A stretch of 64,000 nucleotides of DNA from Daphnia pulex (lineage: Eukaryota; Arthropoda; Branchiopoda; Diplostraca; Daphniidae). Position 1 is the stretch's first letter, and each line of letters starts with the position of its first letter. The position numbers and the translations under genes were made by a program. The notes beneath the pieces were generated by a model that saw only the letters and a list, made by a program, of their open reading frames with translations, was not told where the DNA came from and did no database searches. Location: assembly GCF_021134715.1 (NCBI RefSeq), contig NC_060020.1:6944001-7008000 (forward strand). Reading direction: 5' to 3'. Positions 47,227 to 61,003 of the stretch are shown here, piece by piece.

Positions 47227-49433
47227 TCAGGAAACAGGTCTTTGGCGATAGAATCCCTATCGGGAAATTAATAATACAATACACCACATGATCATCCAAC
47301 ATTCAATTATTTAATATTAAATGCTTTTATTACATGTATTTATAATTCATAACTTAAAATTGTTAGGTACTGTATTTTTTAAATTTTACCTCTATATCGC
47401 CACCATGTGAAAATTCCGCTCTGACGGAATCTTCTGACCGCCGTTAAAAGCGATAAGACTGATTGTATTTGAGCCAAACTAATTCCGTTGAAATTCGTCA
47501 CACTTATTACGTGATAAAATATGGATGTCTCTTATATATGGTTATGGTCTCTTTTTCTGTATATTGTGTTCTTGTGTGTCTGTTGTTCGGTTTGTCCCGT
47601 CAGTCCTGGACTCCTGTCAGACTAAAACTCTGTTGATGCTGGGTAGTATATAGGGCTTGGGACGGTGCAAGATTCAATTCTGGTCTAAACTTTGCTGATT
47701 CAACTCTGATTTAACTCTGTGTAAAATCGTGAACTCTGATTCAATCATTCGAGAAATATTTCTATTAAAATTGGCACAATTAATTTTTATTCTCTCGATT
47801 CTCTAATCAAATCTTCTATTGTTAAAACTCTGAAATCACATTGTCTATGATCGTTGGAATAAGGTTCTTTAAGTGGGCGACCGTAACGGCACAAGAGCCG
47901 ATCTCTACTCTAACAATTTCAGTTAGGGAGATAAAGGCTACAGCTGGTCCACCATTGATTGCTTACAAGTCTTGGTAGATACTCGGGTGCTAAAGAATCC
48001 TCGTGTTTGGAAAAACTACCGGATCCATTGCCGGAATACTTTCCTGAGAGACAATTTATTTCCCCGCTTAACGGCGGCAGAAGGATGCGCCTATTAGGCG
48101 TAATTCTTCAACTAACTGTAGTTGCTATTTGCCAACCTGGCCTAAGTCTCCTTCCTACCACCCGGCCAATAGACTTATTCCAGAGTTTATAGAATACTAG
48201 AGGATTTGAAAAGATTTCGAATTCCATAGACCGCAATACTTTCAGATATTTCCTAATCTAATAGACGTAGAATGATTTAACCCAGCTCAAAGATTATAAC
48301 CAGTCAAGAGTTGAATCGTACACAATTACTAACGGTGCGAGGCTGCACTGCCAGTGCTAGCAAGCAACACACTGATGTCAATCATCCTGAAAAGCCTGAA
48401 AACAAGCTTTATGTGACAATTATAAATGGGGTCTATTTTTAAAAGCAAGGAATTTCAGAAAATTTTCTGCTAATCCCATGAAAGCGAACTGTAGACCAGC
48501 GAGACGATGATCGAGTACGTGCTGCTTCGCTGATTTTGCCAAATTTAAGGTATCAGTCACGAGGACTATGACAATATCCAAATTTATTCCGAACAAAGAT
48601 AAATTTGCGTTTTAAAATATATTGTAGAGATCGTCAACTAAATTGTACCTCGTACCAACAATGGGCTTGCACTTGTATAGAAATTGATAAATATTTAATA
48701 AGAAAGGCCTATAAAGAACATATATTAAGTTGCCTTTGAGATAGGACAATTTTTAATGCAGGAAATAAGATTGTTAGCATCATTCTTGTATTCAATGGAG
48801 CGTCCATCCTTTCCATTAGTATAAATTTGCCGACACAAATTTCAAGTACGGTTCTGGGGAAACCCAAGCGATTAAAAGAAAGGAAGCGCAAACCCCCCAC
48901 TGATATCAAAGCCTCGAACAGTTTTCCAGCTATTGTCATCGAATATTGACGAACTGAAAGTCTTTCTGAAAACTTTTTTTATCTGTAATAGAATAAAGCA
49001 TTACAAACTCCCAATCTACGATGACAAATCAAAAATCCAAGACCGTGTCCCTTATTCCCCTTCTCCTTTTCCTCCCCTATGACGTGTATTAGCCGAAACG
49101 GCAAAAATAAAGACGATCGTCAATGTACCGCGAATCAAATATTTTGGAAGGATGAGGAGAGCTGTTGCAAAAGAAACAAATTAAAAAGAGACCACCACCG
49201 ACGATTCTTTGTTAGGAAAACGTTTGTACACACAAATCAAACAATGTCGGGAAAAACATTGTCCTTCATATATTTATAGGAAAAAGGTCGTGACCAGAAC
49301 TGGTGTCCGGCATGGATGCAGAACAGGTACAAATAACTGATAACTTAGTTGGTGGTCATAAAAGAAGAGCCAAGTCAAATGCGAATTTTGTTTTTTCAAA
49401 TGCGAAAGTGGCGCGGGTGTTTTAAAAATTATT
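47227..49433. other. Intergenic, no gene recognised
   Basis: AT-rich sequence. The segment 47650-48200 has a repetitive style (CTGATTCAACTCTGATTTAA) that could be an old transposon end, but I found no terminal repeats. The left flank of the next gene should be its 3' UTR. Confidence 0.4.
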
Positions 49434-52400
49434 CTATTTAAAAACACGCATGTAAGGTGCAGCAGAATTTTGATGCCGGTTGAAATTCAATTGCAGTTGA
49501 TGTCGGCTGTTGAAACTGCCTGGATGGCGCATACAAGCTGGATTGTATGCCTGCGTTGGGGGACAAGGTGATGAGCTGAGAAACCGCGGTGGTGATGACG
49601 CTGAATACGGATTGTGCCTTTGTTGTTGCTGCTGTTGTTGTTGTTGGTTCTTTTGGTTATTCTTACTCGTCTTGATGCGGATGCAAACGCACACGGCGAA
49701 TAGCATGGCGGATATCAACACGGCGAAGAGTATTCCGAACGCCTGTAGCACAGAATAATCGTTAAAATTTGCGATAGGGAAATTAAAATATAGTAATTTA
49801 GGTCAAAACGAACCATAAACAATTTTGATGGCGTCAGACAGAAAATTGCTTCCTCGGATGAACCGTCCGAAAAGTCCTCGTCTAAAAATGTAAAATGTGT
49901 CAATTAAGATTTTATTGCGTTGCTATATTTTGAATGTGATTATACCCGAAATGGACTTGGACGTGTATCCTCTAATTGCATCATCAGTATTTTTGGTCGA
50001 AGTGGCCACACGAATTTCGACGCTATTAAAAACGTCCACTTTGTCGATAATGGCGCCGTAATTCGGAATACTGTTGATCGCTAATGTCAGATTGCTGCTA
50101 CGTAGTGATCCAGATCTGAGTCTAGATTTCGAATCAGTAAAAGTACTGAGCGATCGATCACTGTTTCTCCCTCGTGACTGAAGATTAATGAAACAAACAA
50201 AAAATTATCTTTCAATTCAGCGGAAATGACATCACACGTTTTAATTACCGGACGGGTAGCGGCTTCCGACATTTCCTGGGCACTCAATTGACGTATGGAT
50301 CCGAGTTGGCCGAAGCCCTTTCCTTCTGTAACTTTGCTGGAATTTGTTGCTCTCCCTTTCCGCCGGATCAAATTGCACGGGTTCTGTGTGCCGTTCAAAA
50401 TAGTCGAGTTAGAATTTGTTAATCAGACCGCTAGATGGTTCCACCGTGAGTCGGAACTCGAGTGAAAAACCAGCGAAGGTTGAAAAATGGGAAATAGGAG
50501 AAAGCGGGGCAAGTGTAACGGTCTGGAACCAAAACTGTAATAACAATCTTAAAAAAAAAAGACTTATATCCATATTTTTCCAACTGCTCTTTGGCCTTTC
50601 ATTGTCTGAAAAATTAGGGCTCGAGCTGAAATAACGACAACACTCTACGCGACAATAGGCAATTTCGATATATGCGCATATTTGAAATAGTTCGGTTGTG
50701 GATCAAATTCCCATGACGCATTGATTTTGTTTCTAGACTCCCAAACATAAGTAAAAGTAAATTAGTCACGATTTTCCAATTAGAAACGATCACTTGGAAA
50801 TGGAGTTTTCAACAATTCTCTTTCGAGTTCTACATACGTAGGATACTACAGAGCTCAGTATTGGATTCAAATACATGGCGGATGTTCATCGTATGTAGGC
50901 CGATTCAAATTGATAATTGCATCTAACATAAATCAGTCTTGTTTCTAAACTTTCCTTTTATGCCGCTGAATACGAAATCCGACTAGTCATTTTAAAGGAA
51001 GGAAACAAAAAAGGGAAGATTTTCTGACGTGTACACGAACCCACCCAATTATTTTAATCTGAAATGTGGGTGCAACAATCTCCTGCGGTCTGGATTCCTT
51101 CTGAATCTGGGGGAAAAACCATAATGCGGAAGGAAGACTTATGCAATCCGTATTGCATACATGGGGATATTGAATGATGACCATACCATGAGGCATTTGC
51201 CCTTGCAGACGACGACGGTACATTTGAGGTGAAGATGATCGCGGTCAGGAAATCGGAAGGCTTGGAAATTGGCGTACAACAACTTAATGATCGAGCCCGA
51301 GCGGTTGATGATCCTCTCCTGGACATTGGGTAAAATGGAAGTGTCCAAACTGCAACCGTCTGAATCCAATAATTCTTGCTGAGATTCGTGAGAACCGTCG
51401 TGAGCCACACAACTGGTTAGCCGCGTGTCCAAGCCAACTGCATCCGATAGACGACAAAAAAGAAAAAGAAAAAACGATGGCGGAAGGGGAGAGAGAGAGT
51501 TAAGAGGTGAGAGAATACCTATAGCAGCTAGTTCTATTGATGGTCATCGAATGCGTGCGGCCAATAGCCATACCCAAGCCATCCCAGACCATCTGCTGTC
51601 TATACTATTTTTTTTTTCCCTTTTTTACTTTACAACAACCCGTCATTATTATTTTTCTTCCTTCCTTTTTTTTCTCTCTCTTCTTCTATAACTTTGAAAA
51701 TATGATTGCTGAAATATCCTTCACGCTCTGGCGGCGTTATTTAACGACCCAATTATCATATTTTCTCGGTTCTTCTGAGTCGTCTTATTCTCCCCTTTTA
51801 GTTTCTACTTTTGTTTTAATGCTGAACGCAAGTTTTTATTTTTATTTTTATTTTTTACCGGTTTGTCGAACTCGGACGACAACAGTGGCTTCTTGGCCGA
51901 CGCGTAGGTAGCCTTCGACCGGGTTTCCGGTTGGATCTGTCCCGGCTACGATGTCCATCCAGCAGGTGATTTGGTCGCGCTGTTTGGGCGCCGGTAAAAG
52001 TTTGAGGGCCCCGCTCAAAACCATACTAGGAGACGCAGACGGCGTCTTGCTGCTGTCTCGATTCATTTCCAATTTTTTGGCTGAAATTTCCCGGAACAGG
52101 CACAGCCGCACGAAAACAAAGAATAAGAAAGAAGAAAAGGGCGAAGAAAATATATTCTTAGATTTGTTGTGTTGTGGATGGAAAACATATGTACACACGC
52201 CATTGGCTAATCTGGTGAAATGGATATGAACTTACCTTGATAGGAGGTTAAAGGAAGACCCGAAAGCTTTCCAGGCGAAGAAGTTGTTGGGGTCAACGAG
52301 TTATTCATCAGGGGACGGAACGGCAGAAGCGCGTTCTTGATGGTCGTGGCCGGCGGGCCGGCCTCGTTTCTCCGTCCGCTCTTCTCGAGCAAAGAGAAAA

Positions 52401-53641
52401 TGGCCGAGTGCCGCTGCTGCAGACTCGACGGTGGTTGCGTCACCGGTGACTCTGTACTCGATTTTTCAGAAGTCTGTAGCCGACAGCGGGTCGTCATCTT
52501 CTCATCAACGGCCTGTTGAACGTGGTAGTCGTACTGCAAATACAGCGACAATTCCAACTGTCTCGATCCATCCTGTTTCCCAAACGGCGCAAATCATCAA
52601 CTACATATTCTCATCCTCAATCAGTAGATACGCCGGGTTGTTGCGGTTGACTCTCTCAAACACACACACACACGTTCAAAAATAACTTTGAGATTTTTTG
52701 GTTGTTGTTTTTCAGACACATAAATAGCTGAAGAATAGGAAAAAGAAAAAAGGAAAACGGGCCGTGCGACGAGTTGTGAACTCGAGAGCAGCAAGTTTGA
52801 CGACGAACAAATACTTTCCCTTCGTATTTTTCGACGTGTGAAAGAATGTATCCCCCCTCCTCGTTATCATCAATCTCAAGTGAAACTTTCGGCAGTTGAC
52901 AAGATTTATACAGCCAGCACAGTGCGCAGGGAAGCAAGAAAAAAAGCTTATCTCAATTTTTGATATGATTTATATCTATAAGAAAGGGATGCTTCGCTTT
53001 CCCCCCTCCCAACGACAACAACAACGTCATTTTTAAAACAACGCGTACCTCTGACTGAATAAAATGGATTCCACATTCGGAGGAATTGAGAGCCAGCCGG
53101 AGCAGGCGGCTGCCGGTGCCTTCCGCCCGACACGAAGGGCTGGTAGCGAATCCATTGGCGTAAATTAATCCGAAAAACGGTTCCTGAAGACTGGCCATGA
53201 TGAGCAGGGAATCGCCGCTACAACTGGTTTCGACATCTATAAAAAGAAACAATTGGAAATACGACAAAATGCCCCGTTAGTCGTTAACGACTACAACAAA
53301 AAGTCGCATCCGCTCCGATGGGCGCTATATACGCAATAACGTAGTAGCTAGGAGTTGCGGATGAATGGCAAATTTTTATACTCATGAAAGGATGAGACGG
53401 TGGCTTAGTGTGTGCGGCGACGACATTGTCGGTTGTGGCGATCGTGCCCACCTGGAAATAATAATTTTAAAGTAATTTCATCCAAAGGTCCTGCGGATGT
53501 TGGCGCTCGTGTGTCGCCGCAATTATACGATTCTCAAGGACTTACGGCAGCGTTGAAAAGTGTCGTTATGATTATGATTAGTCCTACAATTCGTCGTCGA
53601 AGGAGCGGCATCGTTGGATGACGGACGGAACAATTCGTCAT
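49434..53641 (-). CDS. ZP-domain type I membrane protein with split ZP module, 10 exons
   Basis: Exons from 5' to 3': 53546-53641, 53382-53451, 53049-53236, 52236-52572, 51859-52080, 51187-51437, 50249-50383, 49946-50177, 49814-49881, 49434-49742. All phases join, giving 635 residues. Order: signal peptide (RRRIVGLIIIITTLFNAA); ZP-N half (NVETSCSGDSLLIMASLQEP, FGLIYANGF, SSECGIHFIQSE, LYLQYDYHVQQ, KMTTRC); a Ser/Thr/Pro-rich spacer of roughly 100 residues; ZP-C half (ITCWMDIV, EGYLRVGQEATVVVRV, LTSCVAHDGS, DSDGC, LKCTVVVCKGKC, NPC); a basic site IRRKGR likely cut by a furin-type protease; a Ser-rich stalk; CLTPSKLF leading into a transmembrane helix; and a tail with a polyglutamine run. The start could be the ATG at 53641 or the one at 53611. 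An acceptor precedes the ATG, so a 5' UTR exon lies upstream. Probable apical matrix or cuticle role, by family. Confidence 0.85.
49621..49650 (-). repeat. CAA/CAG-rich tract coding polyglutamine
   Basis: Encodes a run of nine glutamines in the cytoplasmic tail of the second ZP protein, after RIKTSKNNQKN. Such a triplet tract is a likely site of length variation. Confidence 0.8.
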
Positions 53642-56600
53642 GCCCGCGCCGGAATCACCTGGAAAAAACAAAAACAAGGAGGATAAAGATATAAGGTAAA
53701 ATCTAGATGTGATTATTAGCCACACACAGGGGGGAATCATCAGATGATGACGACAACGAGGGGTCTACTCTTTTTTCGTGTGCACTACCCCGTCCACCCT
53801 ATTCACGCTTGGCAAGTCAAGGGCACATGCCGACCGACCGCTCGTCGACCGACTCTACAGATAGTAAATCAACTCGTTCTTCTGTAACATACACGACCGT
53901 GAACTATTTTCTTTTGATCGTTTATTTTCTTCTTCTTCTTCTCAGAGTTCTCTCGTTTTTCCCATTAGGGGGGCGGTTGTTTGCAACGAAAAAAATATAG
54001 TCTCTCACGAAGGGATATGCAAATTCCATCCCGTTTCTCCCGCTTCAATTCAAATTACTTCTGTCCGCTCAGGAAGAATGATTAGGAAATCGTGCCCGTG
54101 GATGGGTAGGATTAATACCCTGTTGTCTTCCGGAAATCCAACTATACTATATAACCTATACGTATGTTATCGTTTGGAGAAAACTAGCTCGATCGCATGT
54201 ATTATACTTATATGTTATATCCATCTGTTCCAGACGAATAAATAAAACCGATCGTGCGACTGGATGGGCTCATTCTTTTATTCCAGCCTTAGATATATGG
54301 AGTCGTTCCCGAATAACAATAAACCAATCAACCAGACCCCTCAATTTCACTGGGCACCGACGTGCCTCCCACTAAAACTGGACTTCACAGAGAATTTTTT
54401 GTTTTGTATTTTTGTTAACTCGTGAATCCATGGATTTCTGCCGAACAAAAGACGAACCGTTCAAAATGCCTTTTTTTTTTCTTTTGTTTTGCTCTTTTCC
54501 CTTTTGACGTCAAATCTTCAGTCCAAGTTTGTTCACCTTTTTCGCAGTTGAATGGTTGAAAACAATAGCGACCAGTTCAACAGGTGGCTGAAATGAACCG
54601 CACAGGAACGATTGACTAGTTATACTCAACCGCATAGAATAGTAGTAGTCCCCCAATCAACGCGATAATTCCAATAATAAAGTATGGACTTACTTTTGAT
54701 GATGATAGAACAAGCGCTCCTTTCGTCGTTGCCAATGGAGCTTGGCATTTCCAGTTGAACAACACAAAACCACAGATAGAGTAATATCGCACTTGATCGA
54801 GTCTTCTTCTTTCCACTGTGTAGTATCTAGTTGTATAAGAATGTGTGTTGCTGTTTGAAAAGTGAAGAGATAACGACAACACCAGGAGTTCTATCGTGCT
54901 GAGCGTCGAGCGATCAACTGACCAAGCGTTTGTGTTCCAGGCGGCACCTGCTGCATGTAGAAGGCGGTGCGCGCGCTCGGGCCCGCAACTGTCTGTGAAT
55001 CCAACGCCCACCTGTATAGCAGTGCTACATAGTGCTGAGAGAAGAGAGCCCCGGCATATACTGGAGACGCCCCGGTGTCTGCGTTTTTCCAGCAGTGCGC
55101 AGCGTAGGCTACCTACTACTATTCACCCGAAGCAATGAGGTAACGACCCGCCGGTGGTATTCTCTCTCTCTTATTCTTTCATTCTTTCTTTTTTCCCCGA
55201 CTGTGCAGCACGCCGGGTTACGTTGGCCTTATATCACTCTGGCCAACGAATAATTTTTTTTTCCTACTTTTCGCCATAAATTATTCACCACAGGGGCTAT
55301 TATAGAACGAAGGAAAAATAAAAAAATAAAAAAAAAAGTGGCTACTATACAACAGTATCAATTGAGTCTGCGTTGCGGCCAGTGGCTCTCCTGCATATCG
55401 CCGCCGTCGATGACCGTAGTGTGGATCAGGGTCAATGCGCACTAACACTAGTTTCCGGCGTGGACGAGCGGTGCGAGTAAACTACAACAACAACAACAAG
55501 AAATTCCGTTAGCACTCGTGAAAATAGCCCTGCGGTTCTTGCCTCTGTGCCACAAGTAGCAGCATTGGTTCGCTACCGAGAATATTTGACGAGCTCAAGA
55601 CCGGCTAAGACATGGAGAGCGGAAAGAAAAAGAACACAGAGTAGTAAAGTCAGAGTAAAGTCCCGTTTGCCGGATTGAAGGATGACTAGCGTGAAAATAC
55701 AATCCGTATGCGCACGACGCGTGTGAACGTCCACGTCAAAAGTTGTATTTAGAAATAAATACATCAGCAGGCATTTGGCTTGTAGGTTTTTCTTGGTGGA
55801 ATCGAAGCTTGGTCGATTCAATTAAGTTATTTATTTCCGACAGTTTTTTTCCGATGCGCTCTCACGCTGGGTCAAACATGTGTGCTGTTCGCCCATAACT
55901 GGGCATTAATCTTGTTTTGAAAACAAAAGTTAACGACTGTGACACGCGGCGCTTTTTCTTTTTATGCATGCATGGTTGAACCTACCAACACAACAAGTGC
56001 CGGTAAGGAGAGAAAAGAGAAATAGGTTAAAGAGCTAACAGTCCCACTTTCGAGAAAACTTATCGAGTCCAAACGGAGATCTGTCAAAAAATAAAAAATA
56101 TAAATAACAACATTTTGTGTATGAATGTGTGAATGTGTGAGGGAATCATCATCAACCTCGCGGTGTCTTTCGTGATCAAAAATAAATACCGCCTTCTGGG
56201 GGTAGGCCAGCCATGATGAGATCATCATTTGAATTCGCAAACGCGGTCAGCGTCTCACTGTGTATAGGGGGGGGGGGGGGGGGCCGGCCGGCGCAGATGT
56301 GACCTGGAGCGCTGTTGGTGTGCGGTCACCGTCGATCCATCGATCAGCGAAGATTAGGTCTGCTGTCCCAAGTCGAATGGGAAAAAAAGACGAACACAGT
56401 CGGCGGTTCGTGTTCTATCCGTCTTGGGCTTTCCTCATACAGGTGAATAATGAGCACAGCCATCCAACCGTAGCTAGGGACGTATATCTTTGACATGGAA
56501 AGTTGGAAAACTGGTTGGAGGAATAAACATTCGGTCGAAATAAATAAAGACTTTTTGAGAGGAGGCTTTTGAGGCTTATACAACCAAATCCAATTGAGGA

Positions 56601-57686
56601 AGACCCGAGGCATTTGTTATTTATCTTCTTTTGTTAGCTTTTGTTTCTTCTCTGTTAGCCTTGACATTGCGTGTTTTATTTCCCGCTTTACCAACAATTC
56701 TGTCCGAGTTTCCCTTTTTCTCGTTTTCTGACCAGTTTTTTTTTTTCGTTTGAAAATTTTGTTTTTAAAAGTCCAGCCACGATCAGTTCTCATAGAATTA
56801 TACGTATCCTACCGTCTTACACATACACAAGTGAAAAAAATAAAAACCTCAAAGGCCTCCGTGTGAGAAAAACTTTCTCCCAATCGCTAGACAAGGCTTA
56901 ACTAATAATCAACCGACTTCCCGTCTCCTACCGGATGAAGGACTTCAAGTTCACATAACACGAAACAATGTTGCACTTTTTATTTCTATGTTGAATGAGA
57001 CGCTAAATATTGGCCGACTTGTTTTGATTGTTTCATTGTTAATATTTTTCTTGGTCTGATTCGCATGAGTTTAGCAACGGGATCAACTGTTCGTCAACGC
57101 CCTTGCAAAAACAAAAACTTCAAAAATTCTATTTTTTAAAAACAAATAGTCGTATCGAGAATAGAAGAATAAAAACAATGCAGAAACAAAAGAATAGAAA
57201 TTCGCCCTGGCGGCTAGATTTTACTAGAACACAACTATAGGTCCTCCTCGTCATACTACTCGTTTTGGCTGAAAAGATAACCAGCTTGTGGTCCGAGCGG
57301 AAGTCCACGAAGGATTGTCTAACGGTATCAGTTAATCATCATAGTTGGGCTAGGGACTGAGGGGGCTATTAGTGCCGCCAAGCGCCAACCTTCTCACCAG
57401 CTGACCGTCTGGTCTGACTGTTACTTTCTTCTTTTTCGTTTCCCAATTTCTAATTGAAAAAAAGCAAATGTGAAAAATAAATAAAGGCGGAGAAATTGGC
57501 ACACGCTTTGTTTTCTTCTAGTACGGGACTTTGATGATATAAAAAGGGGTTGTTTACATTGCAATAGCGTTGCGGTAGAAATTCACAAGAAAAAAGTCAT
57601 TTCGCTTTTTTTTGCTTTCGTGTAATATAAGTATCAATAATAAAAGTAAAATTGTTTTTCTGCGTGATTTTTGATAGTCAGCTGTT
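53642..57686. other. Intergenic, probable 5' flank of the second ZP gene; homopolymer tract
   Basis: No protein family recognised. On the minus strand near 54690-54830 a segment ends AAAA before GTAAGT and could be a 5' UTR exon of the ZP gene. A run of 17 G lies at 56267-56283. A plus-strand hydrophobic frame and several CT tracts are judged chance. Confidence 0.45.
56267..56283 (+). repeat. Homopolymer of 17 G
   Basis: Uninterrupted G run followed by GCCGGCCGGC-like sequence. Such tracts are prone to sequencing and replication slippage, so the exact length is uncertain. Confidence 0.85.
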
Positions 57687-58975
57687 TTATTTTTTCGATT
57701 CTGACGATCCGTTCAGCTGAAACTTTCCGTGGTGCCCAACACCGTCAACAAACTTTCGGGCTCCATGGATGGATTCCTTCAAACATTAAAAGAGGTCAAT
57801 ATACTTTGATTGGGGGGGGGGATACAATTAGAGGTTGGATTACCATTTCTAGAACGGGAACCCCGTTATCAAATTCGTATTGTAGTGCGTCTTCTAAAGA
57901 CTTGGCTGAGTAAGTGGCATAATAAGCTGACCGACGATCTGCTTGCATACATTTTTGGGGGAAATTTTTTAATGAATCTGCTAAATTGACGGCCTGACCA
58001 AGGGCTATATAAAAAAAAAAAAAAAATCCGGTTATTGATCGTAAAATTCATTAAACGCCTTGCGCTTTTGTGGAATTTATGTTATCTTGGAAATTCACCC
58101 GTTCCGCAAGAAACAACTCGGTTGGCCAATCCCCACTCAAGTGCCTCTTTAGCTTTAATTGGCCTTCCTGTCAAAATGAGATCCATTGCTCTAGACAATC
58201 CAATTAATGCTGGTAACCTTACTGTTCCACCATCAATTAAGGGGACTCCTGCAATCACAAAAGTGTCAATAAGTGTTATCCAATGTGTTTATTATGTACC
58301 TTGAATTGTTAGAAAAGTATTTACCAAATCTTCTACAGAATACACCCATCACGGCTGTGTCCTCCACTACCCTCATGTCACACAATAAAGCCAGTTCGAA
58401 TCCTCCAGCAACAGCATATCCACTAACAGCTGCAATTAGAGGCTTTTTCGTCAACATTTGAGAAGGACCCTGAACAATAGGGAACTAAATTATTTTAACT
58501 GTCTAGCATTCAAAATAATATTTACATACCATGGGGCCTCTTTTTTCTGGAAGAATGCTAGCATTGCCTGTGCTTAATTCCTGCAAATCATACCCTGCAC
58601 AAAAGTTTCCTCCTATCCCATGAAGTACAATAGCACAGACTGATTCATCTTGATCAAACTCTTCGAAAGCTTGGACTAATTGTTCAGCGGTGGCATAATT
58701 GACACAATTACGTTTGGTTGGCCGATTAATACCAATCGTGGCGACCGCTCCAATCTTATTTTTTAACACCAAAGCATTATTAGATTCACCTTAAAAAAAG
58801 GTGGAAGTGGAAAGCAACGAATTAATATTGTCGAAGGATATTGGAAAACAAATGATATTATACTTATTGCGCTAGAATTAAACCTCTTGAAAAACAGGGC
58901 TGGACGACGAAGAAAAGATGTTGTTATTATTTTGAAATGGGTCATCATGCCTTGCGTACCAAGACCGAACGTCAT
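57687..58975 (-). CDS. Mitochondrial enoyl-CoA hydratase/isomerase family protein, 6 exons
   Basis: Crotonase-fold enzyme acting on acyl-CoA thioesters. Exons from 5' to 3': 58864-58975, 58530-58789, 58325-58469, 58099-58248, 57844-58004, 57687-57776; phases join to 305 residues. The N-terminus (THFKIITTSFLRRPALFFKR) looks like a mitochondrial targeting peptide. Seen: GINRPTKRNCVN, GIGGNFCAGYDLQEL (oxyanion-hole strand), AAVSGYAVAGGFELALLCDM with the Glu that corresponds to the first catalytic Glu of ECHS1, then VFCRRFGVPLIDGGTVRLP and LTGRPIKAKEALEWGLANRV. The second catalytic Glu of true hydratases (in a QPE motif) is not present, so the substrate and reaction are uncertain. Near ATAT1, head to head. 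Confidence 0.88.
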
Positions 58976-59167
58976 CTGTTTTGGGCTTCCGGCCTATGCT
59001 CACTGAAGCAAGCAGACGAAAAATTGGAGATTCTTCTTTGCAGTTACTCAGTTAGCCAGAGCCCCAGAGTAGCCGATCCCTCAGACCCTCACAGTTGCTT
59101 TCACATTCACCTTGCGTTACACACCTTTTTTAGTATAGTTTCAGAGAAAAAAAAAATTATTTTTGGT
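58976..59167. promoter_or_regulatory. Short divergent promoter between the hydratase gene and ATAT1
   Basis: Only 192 bases separate the two start codons, which point away from each other. Both 5' UTRs and core promoters must fit or overlap here. No TATA box is apparent, which suits a bidirectional housekeeping promoter. Confidence 0.6.
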
Positions 59168-60333
<1,166 letters not shown>

Positions 60334-60643
60334 AAATCTTATTGGTTCGACTATTTAAAAAAATACCACGCGATGGATTTGGTAATTAGAAATTGGTTGT
60401 GTTTGAATCCCGTCCTTTTCTCCATCATCTACTCGTTATTTCTCCATCTATTCGTTGCCAGCTTTAAAATGATGATTAATTTCCCCGTTCTTTTTGTATA
60501 GAATCATAGAATGTGTTCATGTTTTGTGAGATTAACGAGATTGTTACTTGCCTTTAAGTATTTATCCACACTCAATATGCTTTTGCGTACTTGTTATTAA
60601 TTTTTCTCATAACGACGTCGAAAAAATTACACTAAATTATGTA

Positions 60644-60649
60644 AATAAA
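60644..60649 (+). terminator. ATAT1 poly(A) signal
   Basis: AATAAA 310 bases after the ATAT1 stop. It lies about 28 bases from the opposite-strand signal of RPRD1, so the two transcripts end almost on top of each other. Confidence 0.6.
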
Positions 60650-60676
60650 AATAACCGAGATTACACTAGTTTAGTT

Positions 60677-60682
60677 TTTATT
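60677..60682 (-). terminator. RPRD1 poly(A) signal
   Basis: TTTATT on the plus strand is AATAAA for the minus-strand RPRD1 gene, 322 bases past its stop codon. It faces the ATAT1 signal. Confidence 0.55.
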
Positions 60683-61003
60683 TATGCTTGACGTTGTACA
60701 ACATACAATATAGCCTTAGCAGAGCGAACTAAACGTTGGCAATTTAGGATTTTACCTCGAACGGAGATCATCATGTAAAAAATTCAAGAGTCTCCAAATA
60801 TATAATAGTAGGCAGCAATCAATGGTTGAGATAGAATGGGAGAGTGACGATCAAAATTTACGTTCAAAAAGAAATTTGCTTTCACCAATCGAATCTCAAC
60901 ACTTAACTACAGTCGGGTTTTGAACGCTGAAACAAAAGTCTTCGCCAGATGCATTAAATATGAATTCAAGCAATTGCTTGAAAGAAAAGAAAAAAAAATT
61001 AAG

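Noticed and set aside
47959-48192. 77-codon plus-strand frame (MLTSLGRYSGAKE...)
   Set aside because: Possibly an old transposon fragment, but no motif or terminal repeat supports a call.
54616-55011. 131-codon minus-strand frame ending in a hydrophobic segment
   Set aside because: A GTAAGT donor sits inside it and fits a 5' UTR exon of the ZP gene better than a membrane protein.
56267-56283. G17 run as a regulatory element
   Set aside because: A homopolymer of this kind is common and error-prone; nothing around it suggests function.
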